This document shows, piece by piece, positions 33,360 to 42,701 of a stretch of 64,000 nt of DNA. The position numbers were made by a program, and so were the translations under genes. This stretch comes from Kutzneria sp044547355 (GTDB lineage: Bacteria > Actinomycetota > Actinomycetes > Mycobacteriales > Pseudonocardiaceae). The notes under the pieces were generated by a model. It did no database searches, had not been told where the DNA came from, and was given only the letters and a program-made list of their open reading frames with translations. The number at the start of each line of letters is the position of its first letter. Positions within the stretch are counted from its first letter, which is position 1. The stretch is taken from contig NZ_JBIUAG010000010.1 of assembly GCF_044547355.1 (NCBI RefSeq), positions 248,001 through 312,000 of the forward strand, read 5' to 3'.

Positions 33360-34360
33360 GCACCGAACGAGCGGCCGTTCTGGCCGGCCTCGGCGGCTAT
33401 CTGCCGCCCAGACTGGTCACCAACGACGAACTGTGCGCCGGACTGGACAGCACACCCGAATGGATCGAGTCTCGAACCGGCATCCGCGAACGCCGGCACG
33501 TCGATCCCGGCACCGCCACGTCCGACCTGGCCGTCGAGGCCGGTGCTCGCGCCTTGCGCTCGGCCGGCATTACGTCGGTGGACGTGGTCGTCGTCGCCAC
33601 CACCTCGCCGGACCGCACCTGCCCGGCCACGGCCCCCGAGGTGGCCATGAGGCTTGGCGTCGGCACCGTCGCGGCCTACGACGTGGCCTCGGCCTGCGGC
33701 GGTTTCGCCTACGGCCTTGCCACCGCGTCCGGCCTGATCGCCGCCGGCATCGCCGACACCGTCCTGCTCGTCGGAGCCGAGGCGTTCTCGGTTTTCGTCG
33801 ATCCGGCGGACCGCGCCACGCGGCCCATCTTCGGCGACGGCGCCGGCGCGGCCGTGCTGCGTGCCGGCCGGCCGAGCGAACCCGGCGCCATCGGCCCGTT
33901 CGACCTGGGCAGCGACGGCGAGGGCGTGGCGCTGCTGGCCGTCCCGGCCGGCGGTTCGCGGCAACACGACGGCGTCGAGCGTTATCTCGCCATGGACGGG
34001 CGGGCCGTGTACCAGAACGCCGTCAAGCGGATGACCCGATCCGCCACGGCGGTGCTCGACCGGGCCGGCTGGCCGGTGGAGACGGTGGACAGCTTCGTCG
34101 GCCACCAAGCCAACATCCGCATCCTGCACACCGTCGCCGACCGGCTCGGTGTGCCGCGCGAGCGGGCCGTGGTCAACATCGACCGCGTCGGCAACGCGCT
34201 GGCCGCGTCCATCCCGCTGGCGCTGGCCGAGGCCAACGCGCTCGGGCGCCTCACCCTTGGCGACCGGGTGCTGCTCACCGCCTTCGGCGCCGGGTTCTCG
34301 TGGGGATCGACCGTGCTCACCTGGCCCCGGCTCACCTGCGGCAATCCGTTCGACAACTGA
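33356..34360 (+). CDS. KASIII (FabH-like) ketosynthase
   Basis: 334 residues from GTG 33356. Catalytic triad Cys114 (ASACGGF), His250 (GHQANIRI), Asn280 (VGNALAAS), and 'DSTPEWIESRTGIRERRH' at the N-terminus, all standard for initiating KASIII. It should start a chain by condensing an acyl-CoA (or perhaps the branched acyl unit) with malonyl-ACP. It lies among PKS genes rather than with a FabD/FabF/ACP fatty-acid cluster, so it is a pathway-specific priming enzyme. Confidence 0.92.
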   Translation: MSTERAAVLAGLGGYLPPRLVTNDELCAGLDSTPEWIESRTGIRERRHVDPGTATSDLAVEAGARALRSAGITSVDVVVVATTSPDRTCPATAPEVAMRLGVGTVAAYDVASACGGFAYGLATASGLIAAGIADTVLLVGAEAFSVFVDPADRATRPIFGDGAGAAVLRAGRPSEPGAIGPFDLGSDGEGVALLAVPAGGSRQHDGVERYLAMDGRAVYQNAVKRMTRSATAVLDRAGWPVETVDSFVGHQANIRILHTVADRLGVPRERAVVNIDRVGNALAASIPLALAEANALGRLTLGDRVLLTAFGAGFSWGSTVLTWPRLTCGNPFDN

Positions 34361-34373
34361 GAAGGAGCACATC

Positions 34374-34613
34374 ATGGACGCCATCTACGACCAGCTCGGC
34401 ACGATCCTGACCGCCTCGTTCGACATCGATCCCGGCGCCCTGCGCGCGGACGCCTCGTTCGAGGAGTTGGACCTGGACTCGCTGGCCCAGGTGGAGCTGG
34501 GGGAGTTGCTGGGCGACCGGTTCGGCGTCGCCATCGACGACGACGAGTTCGCGCGGTTGTCCGGCATCTCCGAGGTGATCGACCTGCTGCGCGAGAAGGG
34601 GGCGAACGGGTGA
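34374..34613 (+). CDS. Acyl carrier protein 3 (type II)
   Basis: 79 residues, ATG 34374 after GAAGGAG. Phosphopantetheine Ser36 in LDLDSLAQVEL. The sequence looks like a type II FAS/PKS ACP more than ACP1 and ACP2 do. It is placed between KASIII and the FabF-like KS, so it is probably the carrier for the elongating chain. It is the only gene of the operon with a real spacer before it (13 bases). Confidence 0.9.
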   Translation: MDAIYDQLGTILTASFDIDPGALRADASFEELDLDSLAQVELGELLGDRFGVAIDDDEFARLSGISEVIDLLREKGANG

Positions 34614-35836
34614 GCGGTGCATTCGCCGCCGCGGTCACGGGTGTCGGGGTCGTCAGCGCGGCCGGCCTGGATGTCGCGGCCAACTGGTCGATGGTGCTGC
34701 GAGGCAGGTCGACCGCCCTGGCCCACGAGGACCTCGCCGGCCTGCCGGTCGACATGGCCTGCCGCGTGCCCGATTTCGACGCCGGGCGGCTGTTCGGCGG
34801 CCAACGGGCCCGCGGCATGGACCGCTATGTCCACCTCGCCTTGCTGGCCGCACGGGAAGCCGTTGCCAGCTCGGGGATCGACATCGAGACGTGGGATCCG
34901 ACCCGGGTCGCGGTGGTGCTCGGCACCGGCCTGGCCGGCGTTGCGACCAGCGAGACGCAACAGTCCCGCTTGCTCGAATCGGGGCCCCACAAGGTTTCCC
35001 CGCTCACGTTGCCCATGTGCCTGTCCAACATGGCCGCCGCGCAGGTGGCCATCGAGTTCGGGGCCCGGGGGCCCAACCTGTCGGTTTCCACCGCGTGCGC
35101 CTCCGGCGCCACGGCGATCGGCGTCGGCCGGGACCTGCTGCGGGCCGGCGCCGCCGACGTGGTGATCGCCGGGGCCGCCGACGCGGCGATCACTCCGTTG
35201 CAGATCGCCGCGTTTCACCGGATTCGCGCGTTGTCACGGGGAACGGCCGGCGCCGGCACGGCCTCGCGTCCGTTCGACCGTGACCGCGACGGGTTCGTGA
35301 TCGGCGAGGGCGCGGGCGTCGTCGTGATGGAACGCGAGCAGCAGGCCCAGGCGCGTGGGGCCCGCGTGCACGGCTTCGTACGCGGGTACGGCGCGAGCTG
35401 CGACGCCCACCATGTCACCGCCCCGGATCCGACCGGCGCCGGCGCGGAGCACGCGATGCGCGCCGCCCTCGCCGACGCGCACCTGCCGGCCTCCCAGGTC
35501 GTCTACGTCAATGCGCACGGCACGTCGACCCGGCTCAACGACGCGATCGAGGCCGCGGTCGTGCACCGCCTTCTCGGCGACCGTGTGGCCGTCAGCTCCA
35601 CCAAGGGCGTGACCGGCCACACGCTGGGCGCCTCCGGCGCCATCGAGGCCGTCTACTCGCTACTGGCGCTGCGGGAAGGACAACTGCCGCCGACGGCCAA
35701 CCTGGTGTGCCCCGACGAGTCGAACCAGCTGGACCTCGTCCGAGACACGCCGCGAGCGCATCGCGGCGAGGTGGCGATGAGCAACTCGTTCGGCTTCGGC
35801 GGCCACAACGCAGTGCTGGTGCTCACCGCGACATGA
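34610..35836 (+). CDS. FabF-like type II ketosynthase
   Basis: 408 residues from GTG 34610 (GTGA overlap). Active-site Cys163 (STACASG), His303 (NAHGTST) and His337 (TGHTLGASG) are intact, so it is a competent KASII/KS-alpha type enzyme. No chain-length-factor partner lies beside it, so it probably works as a homodimer, as FabF does. It is the last gene of the operon; the next gene, on the other strand, is unrelated. The 193 bases to 36030 hold no gene that I can see. Confidence 0.92.
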   Translation: MSGAFAAAVTGVGVVSAAGLDVAANWSMVLRGRSTALAHEDLAGLPVDMACRVPDFDAGRLFGGQRARGMDRYVHLALLAAREAVASSGIDIETWDPTRVAVVLGTGLAGVATSETQQSRLLESGPHKVSPLTLPMCLSNMAAAQVAIEFGARGPNLSVSTACASGATAIGVGRDLLRAGAADVVIAGAADAAITPLQIAAFHRIRALSRGTAGAGTASRPFDRDRDGFVIGEGAGVVVMEREQQAQARGARVHGFVRGYGASCDAHHVTAPDPTGAGAEHAMRAALADAHLPASQVVYVNAHGTSTRLNDAIEAAVVHRLLGDRVAVSSTKGVTGHTLGASGAIEAVYSLLALREGQLPPTANLVCPDESNQLDLVRDTPRAHRGEVAMSNSFGFGGHNAVLVLTAT

Positions 35837-36029
35837 CGACTTCGGGTGCAGCACCTCGTTGTCGCGGGTCAGCCCGGACCACATGCGCGATGTTTCCACG
35901 CGTTCACTGAACGGAGGTTCGATGCGCGGCGGCCAGGCGGGCCGTTCAGCCAGCAGGTCTCGCCGTCGGGCACCTGCCTCACGACGCTCGGCGACCGGAC
36001 CACAAGACCTTGGCCAGAGGCCCGGAGTG

Positions 36030-36845
36030 TCAGCGGTTGTCCTCGCCCCGTGACCGGGCCTCCCGCTCCACCTCGGCCAGATCCGCCTGGGTGACCAGCC
36101 GCAACTCGGCTGCCCGCCGGGCGACCGCGCCCCGGACGTTCTGCAACCGCCCGGGATGTGGGGCCAGGAACGGGTCGTCGCGCACCCCGAACGCGAGCGC
36201 GGAGATGATCCGGATTGCGTCGTCCACCCGTTGCGGGCGGTGCAGGTTCCAGGCGTACCGGTGCCAGTGCAGCACCCGCTCGTAGATCTCCCGATTCGAC
36301 GGCGGTCGCGGATAGTCGTCCTGGCCAACCAGCCACGGCTCGGTCAGCGCGAGCGCGACGTACCAGTCACGGCTCTTGCGGACCAGGCTCGGCCCGGCCT
36401 CGGTCTCGGTCTCGGTCGACCCGGCCGGCGGGTCCGACACAGCCGGCCGGCCGGCCGAGATCCCCTCGACCTCGATGGTGAGCAGCCGATCGGTCAGCCG
36501 GCCGGCGGCGTCCTGCCGGCCCAGCAACAGGACCAGCTGGTTCTCGCCCTCGTCCAGCAAGGCGGACATGGACCGCGTCATGCCCACCCTGCGGGCGCCG
36601 CCGGGTGCGTTGAACAGACTGGACAACTGCGCCTCGCCGGAGCCCAGCCAGCGCAGCGTCACCCTGGTGTCGGCCACCACGAGCTCACCGAGCTGCCGGG
36701 AGACGTGCGGTGGGCAGTCCGGCAGGGTCATGGCGACCCAGCCGGGTCCGGGCGAGAGCTGCGGAGCCCGTCCGAACACCAGCGTTTCCCCCGGGCCCAG
36801 GACCACGTCGGGCAGTCCGGCACCCCGCACGGTCACCAGCGGCAT
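36030..36845 (-). CDS. FHA-like domain protein partner of the WD40 kinase
   Basis: 271 residues. The N-terminal ~100 residues look like a divergent FHA domain: 'GPGETLVFGRAPQ' near the start, then 'CPPHVSRQLGELVVADTRVT' (an S-R pair in FHA position). The C-terminal half is helical ('YERVLHWHRYAWNLHRPQ', 'DDAIRIISALAFGVRDD') and probably binds a partner. It lies 13 bases downstream of a giant Ser/Thr kinase gene; FHA domains bind phospho-Thr, so it is a likely substrate or effector of that kinase. Confidence 0.72.
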   Translation of the reverse strand: MPLVTVRGAGLPDVVLGPGETLVFGRAPQLSPGPGWVAMTLPDCPPHVSRQLGELVVADTRVTLRWLGSGEAQLSSLFNAPGGARRVGMTRSMSALLDEGENQLVLLLGRQDAAGRLTDRLLTIEVEGISAGRPAVSDPPAGSTETETEAGPSLVRKSRDWYVALALTEPWLVGQDDYPRPPSNREIYERVLHWHRYAWNLHRPQRVDDAIRIISALAFGVRDDPFLAPHPGRLQNVRGAVARRAAELRLVTQADLAEVEREARSRGEDNR

Positions 36846-36858
36846 GGCATTCCTCGCA

Positions 36859-39800
36859 TCATCGGCAGGTCGGCGCCGGGCCGTGGTCGGGCCCGAGTTT
36901 GGCCCACTGCTGGGCCAGGGTGGCACGGTCGACCAGACCGCACAGGGCACGCAGGGCGTCATCGGTGTCCACGTCCCAGAGCCGGGTGGCGCCGTCCGCG
37001 CTGGCGGTGGCGACGCGCTGCCCGCTCGGGTCGAACGCGACATCGTTGAGGATGCCGCCGGACCGGTCGAGTTGGGCGATCGGCTGCAACGTCCGGACGT
37101 CCCAGAGGCGTAGCACCGTGTCCAGCGCGATGGTGGCGAGGGTGGCGCCGTCCGGGCTGAACGCGATCTGGCGCACGCCGGCGCCGGCGTTGTGGGCGAT
37201 GGCGCCGACCGGTTGGCCGTCCCCCACCCGCCAGAACCGCACGAGGTTGTCGTTGCCGCCGGAAGCCAGGATCTTGCCGTCCGGGCTGTACGCCACGGAG
37301 GTGACGGGACCGTCATGCCCGCGCAGCGTCTGCCACGCGGCCGCGGGATCGGCCATGTCCCACAACCCGATCCGGCCGCCGAGCATCGCCACCGCCAGCG
37401 TGTGGCCGTCCGGGCTGAACGCGACGTTGCCGGGCGAGTTGCCCGTCGTGCCGATGCCGGGGATGTCGTTGTGCGGCTCCTGCGCGGTGGCGTGCTGGGC
37501 CAGCACGGACAGATCCGCCGTCTTGAGCAGCAGCACCTTGTCCTGAGTGGCATCGTTGGTCGTCGTGTTGGCCGACACCGCGATCTTGGCGCCGTCCGGG
37601 CTGAACGCGACGCTCATGAGGTTGGTGTCAGGCACGACGTATCGGTGAAGTTCGGCGCCGGTCGCCGGATCCCAGACGACGAGCGTGCCGTTCTTGTCGG
37701 CCGTCGCCAGTTCGCGGCCGTCCGGGCTGAACACGGCGGAATCCACCTCGGCGTCGTCACCGGTGAGCGACCGGACCAAGCCCTCGGTTGTGGTGTCCCA
37801 CAACCGTATCGAGTTGTCGCCGGTGGCGGTCACCAGGAGATGGCCGCGCGGCTGGAAGGCCGTCGCGGTGACGGCGGCGGTCGTGATGGCGGGCAGGATC
37901 GACCGACCCAGCGCCCACACCGCGATGGGGCCGGCATAGGTGGAGCCCACCATGGTGTGCCCGTCCGCGGTCAGCGCGAGGCCGCCGACGAGCGACTGGC
38001 CCGGCGGCGTCAGGTCCTGGAGCAGTTGACCGGTCTCGGTGTCCCATACCTGCACCTGCTCGCCGGTTTTGCCACCGCTGGCCACCACCAACCGGCCGTC
38101 CGGGGACACGCGCGCCTCGCCCCCGTCCAGATCGCTCGACGCCGCCCGCAACGCCTGGGCCTGGGTCCAACTGCTGGTGCGCCACACCTGCACCGCGCCG
38201 TCGGACGTGCAGCTGACCACCTGATCGGCGTTCCGGTCGAAGTCCACGGACATGACGAAGCCGCTGGTGGCGGCGGAGAGGGTGGCGAGCTTCGTGCCGT
38301 CGGACACCCGGTACACGTCGATGTCCTTCTGGTCGCCCACGGCGATCATGGCGCCGTCCGGGCTGAACTTCATCGCGGCCGACGCGGTCACCGGGAGCAG
38401 GGCCAGTCGCGCGAACGAACTCGTGTCCCAGATCCCCAGGCCTTGCGTGGTGGCCGCGGCGAACAGCCGACCGTCGGCCGAGACGGCGCCGGCCGTGGAC
38501 TCCCCGCCCGGCGGGGTGAAGATCTTCGCCCGGCGGCCGAGGTCCCACAGGCTCGCCATGCGCGAATCGGCGTCCAGCGCGACCAACAGCCGGCCGTCAG
38601 CGGACATCGACGTCGCGTGGTACCACGAGCCGTTCGTGGCCAGGGTGGCCACGGCCCGCCGGTTCGGGACGTCCCACAAGCGCAGTGTGCCGTCCTGTCC
38701 GCCGCTGACCGCGACCCGCCCGTCGGCGCTGACCGTCACCGAGGTCGCGGCGCTGGTGTGGCCCGCCATCTCGCCCCGGAAGCTGTCCTGCTGGGCATTC
38801 AGCACCGCGCTGCGGGCCTCGACGGTCTGGCCGGCCTGCCAAGCGCCCAGCGCGGACAACCCCAGCCGCAAGGGGTCGACGCCTCGGTAGAGCTCGGACT
38901 CGGCGGCCAGCTGCCGGGACAGGCTGACCCGGCCGGCGGCCTCGGCCTGGGCCTGCTGGTTCAGCGCGTCCTGGCGGAGCCGGGTGGCCACCACCACCGT
39001 GACCGACGCGACGACCAGCAGCACCGACAGCGCGGCCACCAACACACGCAGCCGTCTGGTCCGGCGCCGGGTGGCCAGCGCGGCGGCCTGCTCGGCGGCA
39101 CTCGACCGGGCCAGGAAGTCCTGCTCGACGGGATGCAGCCGCACCCGGCCGCCCGCCGACTCCAGCCAGGAGGTCAGCGTGGCCAGCCGGACCCCACGGT
39201 AGAGGTCGTCGGCCTGCTCGCCGGACTCCACCCAGGCCTGGACCGCCTCGGCGAACCGGCGGTGCTGGACCAGGCCGGCGCGGTCCTCGTCGATCCAGTC
39301 CCGCAGCCGGGGCCACGCCGACAGCAACGCCTCGTGGGCCAGCCTGGCCCCGAACTCGTCGACGGTCACCAGCCGGGCGGCAATCAGCCGGTCCAGCACC
39401 TCGGCCCCGCCGGCCGCCGCGACGAGTTCACCCGGATCGACCCGGCGCCGGGCGAGCGCGCCGTCCTCGGACACCGCCACCAACCCCAGCAGCATCGTGC
39501 GCAACGCCCGCTGGATGGCCGGGTCGAGCTGGGCGTAGATCTCCTCGGCGGTGCGGGCCACCGCCCCGGCGATCCCGCCCGCGAGCCGGTACGCGGCCAA
39601 CGTCAGGACGCGTTCGTCACTGCGATTCCATGTCTCCCGTAAGGCGTGCGCCAGCCGGGGCAACGCCCCCGGGTCGTAGCCGGCGTCGCCGTGCACGCCG
39701 AGGTCGGCTATCAGCCGTTCGGCCAACCCCGGCTCGACCTCGACCCCGACATCGTGGGCGGGCCGCACGATCGCCTCGCGCAGCGCCACCGTGTCCATCG

Positions 39801-41370
39801 GGCCCAGCAGCACCGGCGAGTTCAGCGCCGGCACCAGCGGGGCCAACTCGATGCACCGTTCGACCTGATCGGCCCGGACGGCCAGCACGACCAGTGCCGG
39901 CTGGGCATTGGCCAGCGCCGTGGCGAACGCCCGCCGCACCGGCTCCGGGACGCCGTGCGTGAACAACTCCTCGAACTGGTCGACCACGATCACCGGGCGA
40001 ATCGGGTCCGAACCGACCTCGCCCGCGCACAGCGCGCCGAACTCGGCCGGCGCATCCCGGATCACCGCGGCCCAGTGCTCGGCGATGACGCTGGTGCGGG
40101 CGGCGAGCGCGGTCGCCAAGGCGCCGATCGGGTCCGCGCCCGGCGTGAGCACGATCTGCGGCCAGGCCCGCTGGTCCGACCGGTCGGCGGCGGCTATCGC
40201 CGGCAGCAGACCGGCGCACAGCACCGACGACTTGCCCGCCCCGGACGCGCCGATCAGCACCACCGGCTCCCCGGTGTCGAGCTGTTCGGCCAGTCGTACC
40301 AACAGATCCGCCACCACGCGGGAGCGCCCATGGAACCAGTCGGCGTCCGCGCGGTCGAACCCGCGCAGCCCGGGGTAGGGGCAGGGCGGTGGTTGGTCGG
40401 GTCGCGGCCGCGCGGCCGGCTCACGGTCGGCCGTGGCCCGCAGGATGGCGCGAACCAGGTGCGCCTGATCCCGTTCGCGGGCGGCCGGACCGAGCCGCGT
40501 CGGGCTCGGGGCCAGCCGCGTCTCGCCCGCGTAGGACGCCGACCGCGCCGCCGTCATCAGCGCGGTCGCGGTCGGAAAGCGACGCGCCGGATCCTTGGCC
40601 AGGCCGCGCATCACGACCGTGTCGAGGGCGGGCGTGACGGTCGGTGCGAACACCGACGGCGCCGGTGGCGGTTGGAGCAGGTGCGCGGCCACCTTGGCGG
40701 CCGGATCGATGGCCGGATGGGGCAACCGTCCGGTGAGGCACTCGAACAGGACGCACGCCAACGAGTACTGGTCGGCGCGACCGTCCACCGGTCCGCCGGA
40801 CAACCGTTCCGGCGCCATGTAGTCCCATGATCCGAGCAGTTGTCCCGACGCGGTGAGCGCGGTCGCCTCCGGGGTGGCGTCCCGCGCGATGCCGAAGTCG
40901 GCGAGGAAGGCGTGCCCGTCCCGGTCGATGAGAATGTTCGACGGCTTGACGTCGCGGTGGACCAGCCCGTCCGCGTGCGCCGCGTCCAAGGCCGCCGCGA
41001 CCTGGGTGAGCAACTGGACCGCCCGATCCGGGTCGACCGTGCCGGCGCCAGCGGCGCGGCGCAGGTCGGTCCCGTCGACCAGCATCATGTCCAGGAACAG
41101 CTGCCCGTCGATCTCGCCGAAGTCGTTGACCGGGATCACGTTCGGGTGGCGCAGACCCGCCACGATCCGCGCCTCACGCCGGAACCGGGCGCGAAACTCG
41201 TGTTCCGCCAAGGACACCGGCAACCGCTTGAGCGCGATCACCCGGTCGTGCCTGATGTCGTGAGCGCGGTGCACCACACCCATGCCACCCTGACCGAGCA
41301 GCCCCAGAATGCGATACGGCCCGAACTCCGCCGACGTGGACTCCTCGGAACTTGCCGCACCGGAAACCAT
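36859..41370 (-). CDS. Ser/Thr kinase-STAND NTPase-WD40 signalling protein
   Basis: 1503 residues from ATG 41370 (GGAG eight bases upstream; an in-frame ATG at 41475 lacks support). Kinase domain at ~18-275: G-loop LGQGGMG, Lys48, HRDVKPSN with Asp140, DFG at 158-160. A STAND-type NTPase follows with Walker A GASGAGKSS near 375 and 'PVIVVDQFEELF'. A single membrane segment ('LRVLVAALSVLLVVASVTVV') near 800 is followed by an external or hinge region and about 14 WD40 blades to the C-terminus (repeats of SPDG..... with LWD). The layout fits actinomycete sensors that scaffold large complexes, some acting in conflict or death signalling. Input unknown. Confidence 0.9.
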   Translation of the reverse strand: MVSGAASSEESTSAEFGPYRILGLLGQGGMGVVHRAHDIRHDRVIALKRLPVSLAEHEFRARFRREARIVAGLRHPNVIPVNDFGEIDGQLFLDMMLVDGTDLRRAAGAGTVDPDRAVQLLTQVAAALDAAHADGLVHRDVKPSNILIDRDGHAFLADFGIARDATPEATALTASGQLLGSWDYMAPERLSGGPVDGRADQYSLACVLFECLTGRLPHPAIDPAAKVAAHLLQPPPAPSVFAPTVTPALDTVVMRGLAKDPARRFPTATALMTAARSASYAGETRLAPSPTRLGPAARERDQAHLVRAILRATADREPAARPRPDQPPPCPYPGLRGFDRADADWFHGRSRVVADLLVRLAEQLDTGEPVVLIGASGAGKSSVLCAGLLPAIAAADRSDQRAWPQIVLTPGADPIGALATALAARTSVIAEHWAAVIRDAPAEFGALCAGEVGSDPIRPVIVVDQFEELFTHGVPEPVRRAFATALANAQPALVVLAVRADQVERCIELAPLVPALNSPVLLGPMDTVALREAIVRPAHDVGVEVEPGLAERLIADLGVHGDAGYDPGALPRLAHALRETWNRSDERVLTLAAYRLAGGIAGAVARTAEEIYAQLDPAIQRALRTMLLGLVAVSEDGALARRRVDPGELVAAAGGAEVLDRLIAARLVTVDEFGARLAHEALLSAWPRLRDWIDEDRAGLVQHRRFAEAVQAWVESGEQADDLYRGVRLATLTSWLESAGGRVRLHPVEQDFLARSSAAEQAAALATRRRTRRLRVLVAALSVLLVVASVTVVVATRLRQDALNQQAQAEAAGRVSLSRQLAAESELYRGVDPLRLGLSALGAWQAGQTVEARSAVLNAQQDSFRGEMAGHTSAATSVTVSADGRVAVSGGQDGTLRLWDVPNRRAVATLATNGSWYHATSMSADGRLLVALDADSRMASLWDLGRRAKIFTPPGGESTAGAVSADGRLFAAATTQGLGIWDTSSFARLALLPVTASAAMKFSPDGAMIAVGDQKDIDVYRVSDGTKLATLSAATSGFVMSVDFDRNADQVVSCTSDGAVQVWRTSSWTQAQALRAASSDLDGGEARVSPDGRLVVASGGKTGEQVQVWDTETGQLLQDLTPPGQSLVGGLALTADGHTMVGSTYAGPIAVWALGRSILPAITTAAVTATAFQPRGHLLVTATGDNSIRLWDTTTEGLVRSLTGDDAEVDSAVFSPDGRELATADKNGTLVVWDPATGAELHRYVVPDTNLMSVAFSPDGAKIAVSANTTTNDATQDKVLLLKTADLSVLAQHATAQEPHNDIPGIGTTGNSPGNVAFSPDGHTLAVAMLGGRIGLWDMADPAAAWQTLRGHDGPVTSVAYSPDGKILASGGNDNLVRFWRVGDGQPVGAIAHNAGAGVRQIAFSPDGATLATIALDTVLRLWDVRTLQPIAQLDRSGGILNDVAFDPSGQRVATASADGATRLWDVDTDDALRALCGLVDRATLAQQWAKLGPDHGPAPTCR

Positions 41371-41542
41371 TGGCACACTCCGGAAACCAAGGCTCGACCT
41401 GGCCGGCAGCCTACCCGTGATCCGGCCCCCGATCGAGCCCGGCGACGGGACACCGCGGAAACCGGAAGTTTCCACTGGTCGTGGTCACGGGCCCGCTTCC
41501 ACCATTGCTCCAGCACGAAGAAACCACGTGAGGAGCGTCGTA

Positions 41543-41971
41543 ATGAACGAGCTCGCGAGCGACACGAAGCAGGCCTTGATGCCCCGTCCGCTCCGCGTCG
41601 CCGTGGCCATCCTTGTCCTCCAGTCGCTCGGCAACGGCGTGCTGGGCTTGCTGATCGTCGACAACCTCGACCGGATCACCAGGCACGGCGGCGCACCGAG
41701 CGAGGCCGGCCTGGCGTACCTCGCCGGCTACGCCGGCATGGCGATCGCCTTGGTGCTACTGGTCTGTGTCGTGTTCACCCTGCGTCCGCGGGTGTGGGTG
41801 CGGCCGGTTGTCGCCACCGTCGAGGTGATCACCATCATCGGCGGTCTGGTCACGGTGTTCAGCGGCACGGTGACCGGGGCATTGGCCGTGCTGCTCGCCT
41901 TCACCGTCATCCGCGTGCTGATGACCGACGACGTGCAGGCCTGGTACGCGCAGGGCAGCATCTGGCGGTGA
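41543..41971 (+). CDS. Four-helix integral membrane protein, unknown function
   Basis: 142 residues from ATG 41543 (GAGGAG upstream). About four hydrophobic segments, for example 'VAVAILVLQSLGNGVLGLLI' and 'AGYAGMAIALVLLVCVVFTL', then 'TVEVITIIGGLVTVFSGTVT' and ALAVLLAFTVIRVLM. No family recognised. Divergent from the WD40 kinase and followed 47 bases later by another membrane protein gene. Confidence 0.65.
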   Translation: MNELASDTKQALMPRPLRVAVAILVLQSLGNGVLGLLIVDNLDRITRHGGAPSEAGLAYLAGYAGMAIALVLLVCVVFTLRPRVWVRPVVATVEVITIIGGLVTVFSGTVTGALAVLLAFTVIRVLMTDDVQAWYAQGSIWR

Positions 41972-42018
41972 TCCCGCCGGCAGTCACGAAATCCAGTTGA
42001 TAGGGAAGGGATCGAGTC

Positions 42019-42564
42019 ATGTTTGACCCCCGTTCCGCCGAATTCCCTGGGCCGCAAGCCGCATCCGTCGGTCCGCAACCGGCCGCGGGCGCGCCGTCCG
42101 CGCAGCCGCCGGAGTTCCACCACGACCCGCGCTTCGCCCCGATGCCCGCTCCGACCCCGCCGGAAGCGACGAGCCCGACGCCGCCGGCGAGCGGCCGGAG
42201 CCGAACTTCCCTTGCCGTGGTGGCCGCCGTGGTTGCGTGCGCCTTGGCGGCGGCCGGCACGACGCTCGTGCTCTACCTGAACGAGCAGACCACCAACGCC
42301 GGCCTGCACGAGCAGCTCGACCAACGACAACGGTCGTTGACCGACGCGAACCAGAAGCTGTCGGCCGCGAACGTGCGCATCGACCGGCTCGACGCCCAGG
42401 CTGACAGCCTCAACAGCCAGATCAGTTCACTGACGGCGAGCAACAACGGCCTGACCGCGTGCGTGGCCGCTGTGAAGACCTTGTTCGTCACCCTGAACAC
42501 CGATCCCGGCTCACCTGACCTCATGCAGTTGGCCCGCACCGTCGACACCACCTGCGGCTTCTGA
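42019..42564 (+). CDS. Single-pass membrane protein with extracytoplasmic coiled coil
   Basis: 181 residues. The N-terminal ~60 residues are Pro/Ala-rich and cytoplasmic, a membrane segment lies at ~65-88 ('LAVVAAVVACALAAAGTTLV'), and a coiled coil follows at ~90-150 ('LHEQLDQRQRSLTDANQKL', 'RIDRLDAQADSLNSQISSL'). Two Cys near the C-terminus could pair. The Pro-rich tail plus kinase genes nearby suggest a phosphorylated surface-anchored protein, but this is inference. Confidence 0.65.
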   Translation: MFDPRSAEFPGPQAASVGPQPAAGAPSAQPPEFHHDPRFAPMPAPTPPEATSPTPPASGRSRTSLAVVAAVVACALAAAGTTLVLYLNEQTTNAGLHEQLDQRQRSLTDANQKLSAANVRIDRLDAQADSLNSQISSLTASNNGLTACVAAVKTLFVTLNTDPGSPDLMQLARTVDTTCGF

Positions 42565-42569
42565 CCCAT

Positions 42570-42614
42570 TGTCCATTGTGGATGGCCGTGTGACCTGGCC
42601 GTCCATAATGGACA
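42570..42614. repeat. Imperfect inverted repeat between convergent genes
   Basis: TGTCCATTGTGGATGG (42570-42585) and CGTCCATAATGGACA (42600-42614) are imperfect inverted copies, and each half is itself a small palindrome around TCCA..TGGA. It sits between the convergent membrane-protein and lsr2 genes and may act as a bidirectional terminator. Confidence 0.45.
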
Positions 42615-42701
42615 TACGGTCCTGGCCGGGCTCCGCCGACCACGCCCGATACCTGCCGGCGGACAGTTCGACGTGCAGGGTGGCCGGCCGGCCTTCGGCG
42701 C

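Noticed and set aside
33356..35836. Aromatic type II minimal PKS
   Set aside because: Only one KS with an intact Cys and no chain-length factor, cyclase or aromatase; a FabF-like homodimer is more likely.
37192..39642. 816-codon plus-strand frame opposite the WD40 kinase
   Set aside because: Composition is that of an antisense shadow; the minus strand has regular WD40 repeats.
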